A stretch of 12,543 bases of DNA from an uncultured Oscillibacter sp. (GCA_910588175.1 CAJUQQ010000054.1:1-12543); one strand, 5' to 3'; numbered from the stretch's first letter, positions 7,465-12,543 are shown. Translations and numbers: made by a program. The notes: a model not told the origin generated them from the letters alone.

Positions 7465-7623
7465 AGGCTGTCGAAAAAGTGTTTTCGCCAGCCTGAGCAA
7501 GTTTTCAGACCTTTAAAAAAGTTCTGAAAACTTCCGATTGAAAACGAAAGGAACCCTTCCTGGGTTCCTCTCGTAACTCTCTTCCTTCCCGTTGTTGGAG
7601 TTTTTACCGTTTCTCGACACTCT
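7465..7623. mobile_element. Candidate 159-bp MITE-like element with terminal inverted repeats
   Basis: The segment lies exactly between two perfect 26-bp direct repeats. Its ends are inverted: the left end AGGCTGTCGAAAAA and the reverse complement of the right end AGAGTGTCGAGAAA match at 11 of 14 positions, with TGTCGA exactly four bases from each end. Inside are three hairpins: 7465-7494 (12 bp, one mismatch, extendable to 7462-7497), 7499-7533 (11 bp, AAGTTTTCAGA/TCTGAAAACTT) and 7544-7574 (12 pairs plus one mismatch). There is no coding capacity. A related copy of the inner part lies inverted at the right window edge. Direct evidence supports a repeat; mobility is inferred. A 26-bp duplication is long for a transposition target duplication, so the flanking hairpins may instead belong to the repeat itself. 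Confidence 0.55.
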
Positions 7624-7655
7624 GAGGAGAGGCGCAAACGCCTCTCCTCTTTTTT
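7624..7655 (+). terminator. Intrinsic terminator, second hairpin copy with T-run
   Basis: GAGGAGAGGCG (7624-7634) pairs with CGCCTCTCCTC (7639-7649) around CAAA, followed at once by six T's (7650-7655). This is a textbook Rho-independent terminator and probably the original end of the argF transcript before the 159-bp segment separated it from argF. Confidence 0.85.
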
Positions 7656-7665
7656 ACGCTCCAGG

Positions 7666-7671
7666 TATAAT
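7666..7671 (+). promoter_or_regulatory. Candidate -10 box for the small membrane protein gene
   Basis: A perfect TATAAT lies 57 nt before the chosen start of the small gene. The expected -35 position (about 7643-7648) falls in the right arm of the terminator hairpin and shows no TTGACA-like hexamer, and there is no TGn extension. It is plausible because the preceding terminator isolates the gene from argF. Confidence 0.4.
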
Positions 7672-7727
7672 TTTCCCCCGGTGTTGGAACAATGGAACCA
7701 TCAATTTGCAGGAGGCATACACACAAG

Positions 7728-8000
7728 ATGGTGAAAGGAATTTCCAGACGGGTGGTCGTGGTGGACTCCCCGGACCAGCGCTTTTTTGAGCAGGCGATCT
7801 TCATCGTGCGGAACGACGCCGCCGGGGAGGGCGTCACCTCCCGGGAGCTGGTGGAGGAGGCCCGCCGGGTGGCCCGGAACTACGCCGGGGGAGACCACGG
7901 CCGGTTCAGCCGGGCCTGGCGGGACCTGAGCCCGGCGGTTTACACCCTCATGGGCGCGGGAGCCATCGGCCTGTTGTGGCTGGTGGTGGCGCTGATGTGA
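7728..8000 (+). CDS. Small tail-anchored membrane protein of unknown function
   Basis: I do not recognise the family by name. The protein has 90 residues from ATG 7728. Residues 1-28 (MVKGISRRVVVV, then SPDQRFFEQAIFIV) look like a short alpha/beta segment; 37-52 is a charged likely helix; about 70-89 (VYTLMGAGAIGLLWLVVALM) is one hydrophobic span ending at the C-terminus, so the N-terminal part is probably cytoplasmic with a C-terminal tail anchor. GGAGG at 7711-7715 precedes the ATG by 12 nt, rather far; the in-frame ATG at 7692 lacks a ribosome binding site. It stands between a strong terminator and a convergent hairpin, so it is likely transcribed alone. Codon use matches its neighbours, which supports a real gene. 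Confidence 0.75.
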   Translation: MVKGISRRVVVVDSPDQRFFEQAIFIVRNDAAGEGVTSRELVEEARRVARNYAGGDHGRFSRAWRDLSPAVYTLMGAGAIGLLWLVVALM

Positions 8001-8002
8001 AC

Positions 8003-8050
8003 GGGACCCTGGAAGCCCCTCGGAGGACTTCCAGGGCCCTTTCCTCTTTA
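8003..8050 (+). terminator. Terminator between convergent genes
   Basis: CCCTGGAAG (8007-8015) pairs with CTTCCAGGG (8028-8036); GGG (8003-8005) and CCC (8037-8039) extend it past a bulged A, and CCT/AGG inside the loop can pair too. TTTCCTCTTTAT follows on the + strand, so it ends the small membrane protein transcript. The - strand side is not T-rich, so termination of the convergent ABC-F gene would be weaker. Confidence 0.7.
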
Positions 8051-9508
8051 TATGGAAAGCACCCTGGTGGCCACGGCCTCCTGAAAGGCCCGATCGTGCT
8101 CCACAAACAGCATGGTGGGGGCGAAGCGCGTCAGCAGCCCCTCGATCTGGAGGCGGGCTTCGATGTCCAAAAAGTTCAGCGGCTCGTCCCACAGATACAG
8201 GTGGGCCGGCTGGCAAAGGCTGGCGGCGATGAGGACCTTTTTCTTCTGTCCGCCGGAATAGTCCTCCAGCTCCCGTCCGAACTGCTCCCGGGAGAAGCCC
8301 AGCTTCCGGAGAATGGCTTTGAACAGGCTCTCGTCCACGCCCCGCTCCTGGATGAAGTCCCCCAGGGAGCCCCGGAGAAAGGAGGTGTCCTGGGGTACAT
8401 AGGAGACGGCCAGCCCGGAGGCCAGGGACAGCGTCCCCTCAAAGCGGATGTCCTGGCCCAGCAGCAGCTTGAAAAAGCTGCTCTTTCCGCTGCCGTTCCG
8501 GCCCTCCAGGGCAACCCGCTCCCCCTGCTCCAGGGAGAGGGTCAGAGGGCCGCAGACCTGCCGCTCCCCGTACCAGAGGGTCAGATCGGAGCAGGCGGCC
8601 AGCCGCCGGGCGTGGTGGACCAGGGGGGAGAGCTTCAGCGCCTCCGTGAGCTCCCGGTTTTTCAAAAGGCCCTCCTTCTCCTCCAGGGCCTTCTCCTGCC
8701 TGGCCTCCAGGGCCTTGGCCCGCTTCATCATTTTGGCGGACTTGTGGCCCACGAAGCCCTTGTCATAGGCCCCGGTTTTGGACGCCTCCACCCGGTCGGA
8801 CCAGACGGAGGTCCGCCGGGCCGCCTTCTGGAGCCGCCGCACGTCCTTCCGGAGGCGCTCGCCCTTGGCCTCCTCGAACTGCTGGAGGCGGTCGAAGTTC
8901 TCCTTCCAAGAGCTGTAATTTCCCGCCTGGACCTGGATGTCCGCCCGGTTCAGGGCCAGGATGTGGTCCACGCAGCCGTCCAGAAAGCGGCGGTCGTGGG
9001 ACACCAGAATAAAGCCCCGCTGCCGCCGGAGGTAGGCGGAAACCAGTTCCCGCCCCTGGGCGTCCAGATGGTTGGTGGGCTCGTCAATGAGGGGAAAGGA
9101 CCCCTCCCGCAGGAACAGGGCCGCCAGGAGGACCTTGGTCCGCTCCCCGCCCGAGAGGGTGGAGAAGGGCCGCCACAGGGCCTCCTCCTCCACGCCGAGA
9201 AGGCCGAGCTCTTTGGGGAAACGCCAGCTCTCCGCCTCGGGGCACAGATCCTCCAGCACCTCCGCCGTCAGCCTCTCCTGGTCCGGGACAGGACAGGGGA
9301 AGTAGTCGAAGGGCACGGAGGAGATTAGGGCCCCCTCGCAGGGATACTCCCCCATCAGAAGCCGCAGCAGGGTGGTCTTCCCCCGGCCGTTCCGGCCCAC
9401 CAGGCCCAGCCGCCAATCGGTGTCAATTTGAAAACAGGCCTCCTGAAACACGGGATCAGGACTGCCGGGATAGGAAAAGGTCAGGCGATCCGCCTGAATC
9501 ATAGACAT
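8048..9508 (-). CDS. ABC-F ATPase, Lsa-like ribosome protection family
   Basis: Two ABC domains on one chain and no membrane segment identify an ABC-F protein; these act on the ribosome, and the Lsa/Vga/Msr branch removes antibiotics from the peptidyl-transferase centre or exit tunnel. The 486 residues fit antibiotic-resistance members. Domain 1: Walker A GRNGRGKTT (38-46), LSGGE (118-122), Walker B with DEPTNHLD (142-149), H171. The charged helical linker spans about 195-295. Domain 2: GRNGSGKSS (336-344), YSGGQ (417-421), DEPLNFLD (441-448), H471. DWRLGLVGRNGRGKTTLLRL, LWRPFSTLSGGE and LWDEPLNFLD closely resemble Lsa(A) as I remember it. Lincosamide, streptogramin A and pleuromutilin resistance is inferred, not shown. 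AAGGAG (9523-9518) lies 9 nt before ATG 9508; ATG 9517 touches the SD and a TTG further up lacks support. A long attenuator-like leader precedes it. Confidence 0.88.
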   Translation of the reverse strand: MSMIQADRLTFSYPGSPDPVFQEACFQIDTDWRLGLVGRNGRGKTTLLRLLMGEYPCEGALISSVPFDYFPCPVPDQERLTAEVLEDLCPEAESWRFPKELGLLGVEEEALWRPFSTLSGGERTKVLLAALFLREGSFPLIDEPTNHLDAQGRELVSAYLRRQRGFILVSHDRRFLDGCVDHILALNRADIQVQAGNYSSWKENFDRLQQFEEAKGERLRKDVRRLQKAARRTSVWSDRVEASKTGAYDKGFVGHKSAKMMKRAKALEARQEKALEEKEGLLKNRELTEALKLSPLVHHARRLAACSDLTLWYGERQVCGPLTLSLEQGERVALEGRNGSGKSSFFKLLLGQDIRFEGTLSLASGLAVSYVPQDTSFLRGSLGDFIQERGVDESLFKAILRKLGFSREQFGRELEDYSGGQKKKVLIAASLCQPAHLYLWDEPLNFLDIEARLQIEGLLTRFAPTMLFVEHDRAFQEAVATRVLSI

Positions 9509-9530
9509 ACGCGTCATCTCCTTGCTGTGA

Positions 9531-9571
9531 AATAAAAAAGATAAGGACCGCAGGAAAGCCTCCCGCGGCCC
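9531..9571 (-). terminator. Leader terminator (attenuator candidate) before the ABC-F gene
   Basis: On the - strand GGGCCGC, a GGG bulge and AGG pair with CCTGCGGTCC around a CTTT loop (9571-9545, one G-T pair). The T-rich run TTATCTTTTTTATT follows at 9544-9531, including six T's in a row. It ends only 7 nt before the ABC-F Shine-Dalgarno sequence and lies inside the 5' leader, so it would stop transcription before the gene unless prevented from folding. Confidence 0.65.
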
Positions 9572-9572
9572 G

Positions 9573-9662
9573 TCACAGCACGGCGCAAGCCGCCCCAACG
9601 GGCGGCAGGGCAGTTATGACGCGAGGGCTGGAGGTGAGCTGCGCTTTCCCGCTTGACGGCAT
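9573..9662 (-). CDS. Possible second leader ORF (29 codons) before the ABC-F gene
   Basis: ATG at 9662 opens a 29-codon frame that begins MPSSGKAQLTSS and ends with TGA at 9575-9573, one base before the base of the leader terminator (9571). A ribosome finishing this frame would cover the left arm of that hairpin. The ribosome binding site is poor (GGGGCGG about 5-7 nt upstream), so it may not be translated. Low confidence; reported because of where it stops. Confidence 0.22.
   Translation of the reverse strand: MPSSGKAQLTSSPRVITALPPVGAACAVL
9589..9606 (-). promoter_or_regulatory. Leader hairpin upstream of the attenuator terminator
   Basis: GCCGCCC (9606-9600) pairs perfectly with GGGCGGC (9595-9589) around GTTG. 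CCGT and ACGG further on (about 9582-9572) can form another small stem that overlaps the left base of the terminator. These could serve as anti-terminator or pause structures in the ABC-F leader; the pairing is direct, the role inferred. Confidence 0.45.
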
Positions 9663-9714
9663 AACGCCGCCCCGGCTCCGCCCGCGCGGCGCCGGAAGCC
9701 AAGTCACTTGGCGT

Positions 9715-9735
9715 TCAGCAGGAAGTCAGTCTCAC
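9715..9735 (-). CDS. Six-codon leader peptide candidate (MRLTSC) for the ABC-F gene
   Basis: On the - strand AAAGGGG (9749-9743) lies 7 nt before GTG at 9735, followed by AGA CTG ACT TCC TGC and TGA (9717-9715). It starts about 25-30 nt after the predicted transcription start, the usual place for a regulatory upstream ORF. Just downstream GCCAAG/CTTGGC (9712-9698) forms a hairpin. GGAAG(C) beside the SD (9741-9736) can pair either with CTTCC (9725-9721, inside the upstream ORF) or with GCTTCC (9699-9694), giving mutually exclusive folds. Short leader ORFs in front of ABC-F and erm-type genes sense ribosome-stalling drugs; applying that here is inference. Confidence 0.45.
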   Translation of the reverse strand: MRLTSC

Positions 9736-9765
9736 GCTTCCACCCCTTTCGGTTTGTTCAGTGGG

Positions 9766-9794
9766 AGTATATCACGTCTCCGCCCCCGCGTCAA
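9766..9794 (-). promoter_or_regulatory. Sigma-A promoter of the ABC-F leader
   Basis: Reading the - strand: TTGACG (9794-9789), a 17-nt spacer, then TATACT (9771-9766), with TG one base before it as an extended -10. The TGA of that extended -10 is the stop codon of the XRE gene. The predicted start is near 9762-9759, giving a leader of about 250 nt before the ABC-F ATG. Confidence 0.75.
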
Positions 9795-10041
9795 GGGCTT
9801 CCTCACCGCGCAGCAGCCAGTTTGCCGGCACTCCCAGCACCTCGGCGAACACCAGCAGCTCATAGTCCGAGACGAACCGGGTCCCGATTTCGATCCGGCT
9901 GACGCTGTCCCGCTCCAGCAGCACGCCCTCCAGCTGCATTTTTGCCGCCAGCTCCTCCTGCGTCAGCCGCCGTCTCAGCCGGACCTCCCGGATGCGGTTC
10001 CCGGAAATGTTTTTCTTCCCGTTATAATCGTAAATTTTCAT
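9772..10041 (-). CDS. XRE-family helix-turn-helix DNA-binding protein
   Basis: An 89-residue protein consisting of little more than one Cro/C1-type helix-turn-helix: RIREVRLRRRLTQEELAAKM (16-35) covers helices 1-2, and DSVSRIEIGTRFVSDYELLVFAEVLGVPANWLL (45-77) covers the recognition helix and helices 4-5. No sensor domain or membrane span is seen, so it is a small cytoplasmic regulator. GGGAGG lies 5 nt before the ATG. Its stop codon overlaps the extended -10 of the ABC-F promoter, so both genes run the same way, and read-through from this gene would enter the ABC-F leader. It may regulate itself, the ABC-F gene or the divergent hydrolase gene; the 241-nt intergenic region contains a candidate operator. 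The target is unknown. Confidence 0.85.
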   Translation of the reverse strand: MKIYDYNGKKNISGNRIREVRLRRRLTQEELAAKMQLEGVLLERDSVSRIEIGTRFVSDYELLVFAEVLGVPANWLLRGEEALDAGAET

Positions 10042-10095
10042 AGGGACCTCCCGATCATATGCGAAAGATCAGAATTTTCTTGACTTTAGCACATC

Positions 10096-10110
10096 CAAGG
10101 AGTATCCTTG
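10096..10110. promoter_or_regulatory. Palindromic operator candidate between divergent genes
   Basis: CAAGGA and TCCTTG are perfect inverted repeats around GTA, 55 nt upstream of the XRE start. The 9-bp direct repeat ATCAGAATT flanks it at 10068-10076 and 10119-10127. On the + strand TTGACT (10080-10085) with a 17-nt spacer to TATCCT (10103-10108) overlaps the palindrome as a weak promoter. XRE regulators commonly bind such small palindromes near their own start, so autoregulation is a guess. Confidence 0.35.
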
Positions 10111-10130
10111 TGTTAATCATCAGAATTCAT

Positions 10131-10176
10131 CCCGGCATTTTGCCGCCGGGCGCTTTTGCCGGGGCGCCGGAGGAAA
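10131..10176. repeat. GC-rich inverted repeats upstream of the hydrolase promoter
   Basis: CCCGGC (10131-10136) pairs with GCCGGG (10145-10150), and GCCGGGG/GGCGCCGG sequences follow immediately. There is no T-run on the + strand after the last stem. Apart from this, the operator candidate and the promoter, I see nothing in the gap between the XRE and hydrolase genes. Confidence 0.35.
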
Positions 10177-10193
10177 TATTTATACAATTTCCC

Positions 10194-10224
10194 TTGACAT
10201 TCCCCCTGGTGGAAGGTGTATTCT
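10194..10224 (+). promoter_or_regulatory. Promoter of the beta-lactamase-like gene
   Basis: A perfect TTGACA -35 (10194-10199) is followed by TGTATT (10217-10222, 17-nt spacer) or TATTCT (10219-10224, 19-nt spacer) as -10. The predicted start near 10230 gives a leader of about 50 nt, in which CGTCCCGGC (10245-10253) can pair with GCCGGACG (10259-10266) just before the ribosome binding site. Confidence 0.6.
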
Positions 10225-10282
10225 GAAGGGGCAATCCATCAGAGCGTCCCGGCAGACCGCCGGACGGGAAAGGAAACGAAAC

Positions 10283-12370
10283 ATGAAACAGAGCATCCAA
10301 AGGCTCAGCGCCCTGCTGCTGGCGCTGGCCCTCACACTCAGCCTCACCCTCTCCGTCTCAGCGGCGGAGACCACCTCCGTTCTGGAGGCCACGGCGGAGA
10401 AAGCCGCCTCCGCCGTCATGAGCTACGGGCAGGCCGCCCAGGTGAGCTGGGCCGTGTGGCAGGACGGGAAGATCATCTCCTCCGGCTCCCAGAGGCCGGA
10501 GATCGACAGCACCGGCGCCCACCTGGAGGGACAGGGCGACATCTACGGTATCGGCTCCGTCAGCAAGATTTTCACCACCGTGGCGGTCATGCAGCTGGTG
10601 GAGCAGGGCAAGCTGGACCTGGACAAGCCCGTGGTCCAGTACCTCCCGGCCTTCAAGATGGCGGACTCCCGGTATAAGGACATCACCGTCCGCATGCTGC
10701 TGAACCACTCCTCGGGCCTGATGGGCTCCTCCTTCGGCAGTGCCCTGCTGCTGGGCGACGCCAGCCAGCAGGCCACGGAGGAACTGCTGGCGCGGCTGTC
10801 CACCCAGCGCCTCAAGGCCGACCCCGGCGCGTACAGCGTCTACTGCAACGACGGCTTCACCCTGGCCCAGCTGGTGGTGGAGGCGGTCAGCGAAACCGGT
10901 TTCATGGACTATCTCCGGAAGCACGTCTTTGAACCCGCCGGGCTGAAGGAGACCTGGTCTCCCGCCAGCAGCTTCGAGCTCCGCCGGGCCCCCATTTATC
11001 AGGCGGGCGTTGTGGAGGACCCCCTGCCCAAGGAGTGCCTGGGCGTCGTCGGCGCCGGCGGGCTCTACGCCACGGCGGAGGATCTGGCGGCCTTCGGCGG
11101 CGCCCTGACGGACGACACCCTTTTGAAAGCCTCCTCCCGAAAGGCCATGGCGGCCCCGGAATACGCCAACGGTCTCTGGCCCCAGGAGGATTTCCCCGAC
11201 TCTCTGGGCTATGGCCTGGGCTGGGACCATGTGGAGTGGTATCCCTTCGCCCAGAACGGCATCACCGCCTTGGTGAAGGGCGGCGACACCGGTTATTACC
11301 ACGCCGGGCTGGTGGTCCTGCCGGAGCGGAAGATGGCGGCGGCGGTTCTCAGCACCGGCGGCGCGTCCACCTATAACGAGATGGCCGCCTCCCAACTGCT
11401 GATCGCCGCCCTGCGGGAGCAGAACGTGGAGGTGGCGGAGATCCGCTTCAAGCTCCCCGCCGCCAAGAAAGCCGCCCTGCCTGCGGAGCTGCTGGACAGC
11501 GCGGGCTATTACGGCAGCCAGACCATGCTGAAGGTGGAGCTGGCGGAGGACGGGACCCTGACCATGAGCTACCTGGACCTGCCGGACCTGCCGGCGCGGA
11601 AGTTCTATTACCACGACGACGGCACCTTCCGGGATGAGGGAGGAAGCTCCGCCCTGCGCATGGTGAAGGAGAGCAACGGCCAGACCTATCTCTATCAGTG
11701 GACCTTCACCAGTCTCTCCGGCCTGGGCAATCTTCCCGGATCCAACTACGCCGCCGTGAAGCTGCCGGAGAATTCCGTGGACCCGTCCATCCAGGCGAAA
11801 TGGGAGGAGCAGATGTCCGGAACCGCCTTCCTGCCCATGAACGAGCGCTACAGCTCGCAGAGCTATCTGCTTCTGGGCACGGCCCTGAAGGAGCTGGCGG
11901 AGGCGGAGGAGGCCACGGAAAACGCCCCCGGCTATATCGGAAACCTGCGGATTGACAGCGAAACCCACGCCAGCTATACCGCCCAGATCCCTGGCACCGC
12001 GGGCCGGGATGGCTATGACGTGGACCTGCGCCGGGACGACAAGGGTGCGCTGTGGATGGAGTGTTCCAACGGAACGCTGGGCATGGATCTTGCCGCCGTG
12101 CCGGAGCTCTCCACCGGAAAGGACAACGCCGCCGCCTGCACCATCCAGCCCAACGGCTACGCCCGCTGGTACAAGGTTGGGGACAAGGCAGCCGGGAAGA
12201 CCCTGTCCGTCCAGGTCCCCAAGGACGCCGGTTTCTGGGCCTATGATGCGGCGGGCAACGTGGTGGGTTCCTCCCTCCTCTGGAAAGACGCCCCTGTGGA
12301 GCTGCCGGAGGACGGCCTGATCGTCTTCGCCGGAAATCCCGGCGCGAAGTTCCAGCTGACCTTCCAGTAA
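10283..12370 (+). CDS. Exported serine beta-lactamase-like (S12) hydrolase with extra C-terminal domain
   Basis: The 695-residue protein starts with a signal peptide (MKQSIQRLSA, hydrophobic core to about 24, probable cut after SVSAA near 28), so it is likely secreted. Residues about 32-380 form a class C beta-lactamase/D-Ala-D-Ala peptidase fold: SVSK at 92-95 (nucleophile S92, K95), YCN at 187-189 as the YxN motif, and KGGDTG at 332-337 as the third motif. LLNHSSGLMG (139-148) is typical of the family. About 315 further residues follow, with Trp/Tyr-rich, probably beta-sheet character; I cannot name them. There is no lipobox, TM anchor or sortase motif. The substrate cannot be read: such proteins include D-amino-peptidases, esterases and cell-wall enzymes, and drug hydrolysis should not be assumed. 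AAAGGA lies 8 nt before the ATG. It has its own promoter and terminator. Confidence 0.85.
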   Translation: MKQSIQRLSALLLALALTLSLTLSVSAAETTSVLEATAEKAASAVMSYGQAAQVSWAVWQDGKIISSGSQRPEIDSTGAHLEGQGDIYGIGSVSKIFTTVAVMQLVEQGKLDLDKPVVQYLPAFKMADSRYKDITVRMLLNHSSGLMGSSFGSALLLGDASQQATEELLARLSTQRLKADPGAYSVYCNDGFTLAQLVVEAVSETGFMDYLRKHVFEPAGLKETWSPASSFELRRAPIYQAGVVEDPLPKECLGVVGAGGLYATAEDLAAFGGALTDDTLLKASSRKAMAAPEYANGLWPQEDFPDSLGYGLGWDHVEWYPFAQNGITALVKGGDTGYYHAGLVVLPERKMAAAVLSTGGASTYNEMAASQLLIAALREQNVEVAEIRFKLPAAKKAALPAELLDSAGYYGSQTMLKVELAEDGTLTMSYLDLPDLPARKFYYHDDGTFRDEGGSSALRMVKESNGQTYLYQWTFTSLSGLGNLPGSNYAAVKLPENSVDPSIQAKWEEQMSGTAFLPMNERYSSQSYLLLGTALKELAEAEEATENAPGYIGNLRIDSETHASYTAQIPGTAGRDGYDVDLRRDDKGALWMECSNGTLGMDLAAVPELSTGKDNAAACTIQPNGYARWYKVGDKAAGKTLSVQVPKDAGFWAYDAAGNVVGSSLLWKDAPVELPEDGLIVFAGNPGAKFQLTFQ

Positions 12371-12400
12371 TCCCCTCCCGCTTTAGACAATCCTTTTCAT

Positions 12401-12443
12401 AAACAGAAGCGCCCCTGCCTATCCGGCGGGGGCGCTTCTGTTT
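12401..12443 (+). terminator. Strong terminator after the hydrolase gene
   Basis: AAACAGAAGCGCCCC (12401-12415) pairs perfectly with GGGGCGCTTCTGTTT (12429-12443). A T-G pair and GCC/GGC continue the stem inside to a TATCC loop. About 19 pairs with A-rich and T-rich ends make a strong, possibly bidirectional terminator. Confidence 0.85.
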
Positions 12444-12470
12444 GCCCAAACGTGCCGCCCGAAAGAGGAC

Positions 12471-12543
12471 GGAACGGAAAAGAGCTACGAGAGAAACCCA
12501 TCAGGGGTTTCTCTCGTTTTCAATCAGAAGGTTTTCAGACCTT
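12471..12543 (-). repeat. Second, inverted copy of the palindromic repeat (runs off window)
   Basis: Read on the - strand this matches 7521-7590: TCTGAAAAC, then GATTGAAAACGA, a 13-bp stem with 5-nt loop (12487-12517), then a stretch matching 19 of 23 bases from CTCTCGTA onward. The stem here is perfect; where the other copy has G-C (7551-7567) this has A-T, a compensatory change. The outer ends and 26-bp flanking hairpin of the first copy are not seen on its inner side (12444-12470). The far side lies beyond the window. Confidence 0.75.

Noticed and set aside
7439..7649. CRISPR-like direct repeats with spacer
   Set aside because: There are only two repeat copies, each a terminator-like palindrome, with a single 159-bp interval full of its own inverted repeats, and no cas genes.
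7976..9328. 450-codon + strand frame opposite the ABC-F gene
   Set aside because: The opposite strand encodes an intact ABC-F protein with all ATPase motifs; the + frame is Leu/Gly/Gln-rich shadow coding without a usable ribosome binding site.
9509..9598. N-terminal extension of the ABC-F protein from TTG 9598 or ATG 9517
   Set aside because: The extension crosses the leader terminator and the Shine-Dalgarno sequence. Homologous proteins, as I recall them, begin close to the MSMIQADRL position.
10358..11968. 536-codon - strand frame opposite the hydrolase
   Set aside because: It is a shadow of the + strand gene, which has a signal peptide, SxxK and YxN motifs, promoter and terminator.
10283..12370. 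Calling the hydrolase an antibiotic-resistance beta-lactamase
   Set aside because: The motifs define the broad S12/class C fold only. The length, extra C-terminal domain and YCN/KGGD motif variants do not support a drug-hydrolysing assignment.

Overview
The window is GC-rich (coding DNA roughly 60-65% G+C by eye), densely packed and uses strong AGGAGG-type ribosome binding sites. It carries a clustered arginine biosynthesis pathway followed by an Lsa-type ABC-F gene and many intergenic palindromes. This combination suggests a high-GC gut Firmicute of the Oscillospiraceae/Clostridiales type (inference; no rRNA or other marker gene is present).

Positions 1-7421 form an arginine biosynthesis block on the + strand: argG (3' end only), argH, argC, argJ, argB, argD and argF. 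ArgB, ArgC and ArgD turn N-acetylglutamate into N-acetylornithine. ArgJ moves the acetyl group back to glutamate and releases ornithine. ArgF, ArgG and ArgH then make citrulline, argininosuccinate and arginine. argH-argC-argJ-argB-argD are tightly spaced (15 nt, 19 nt, 16 nt and a 4-nt overlap). Two breaks in the block carry terminator-like hairpins: argG/argH, with a 258-nt array of hairpins, and argD/argF. No argR, carAB or argA is visible.

Positions 7422-7727 are a palindrome-rich intergenic region. The terminator hairpin after argF is present twice as a perfect 26-bp repeat, and the two copies flank a 159-bp segment with imperfect terminal inverted repeats, so it looks like a small non-autonomous mobile element. 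A second, diverged and inverted copy of its core lies at the right edge of the window (about 12471-12543). A small gene for a tail-anchored membrane protein follows (7728-8000).

Positions 8003-10041 are on the - strand: an XRE-type regulator gene, then an Lsa-like ABC-F ATPase gene. Between them are a well-formed sigma-A promoter overlapping the regulator's stop codon, a leader of about 250 nt with a six-codon upstream ORF, and a hairpin plus U-run just before the ABC-F ribosome binding site. This has the layout of antibiotic-responsive transcription attenuation and is the best candidate regulatory system in the window.

Positions 10042-12543 hold a divergent control region, a gene for a large exported serine beta-lactamase-like (S12) hydrolase with a C-terminal domain I cannot name, its strong terminator, and the second copy of the palindromic repeat. 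All functional assignments come from reading motifs; no database search was run.
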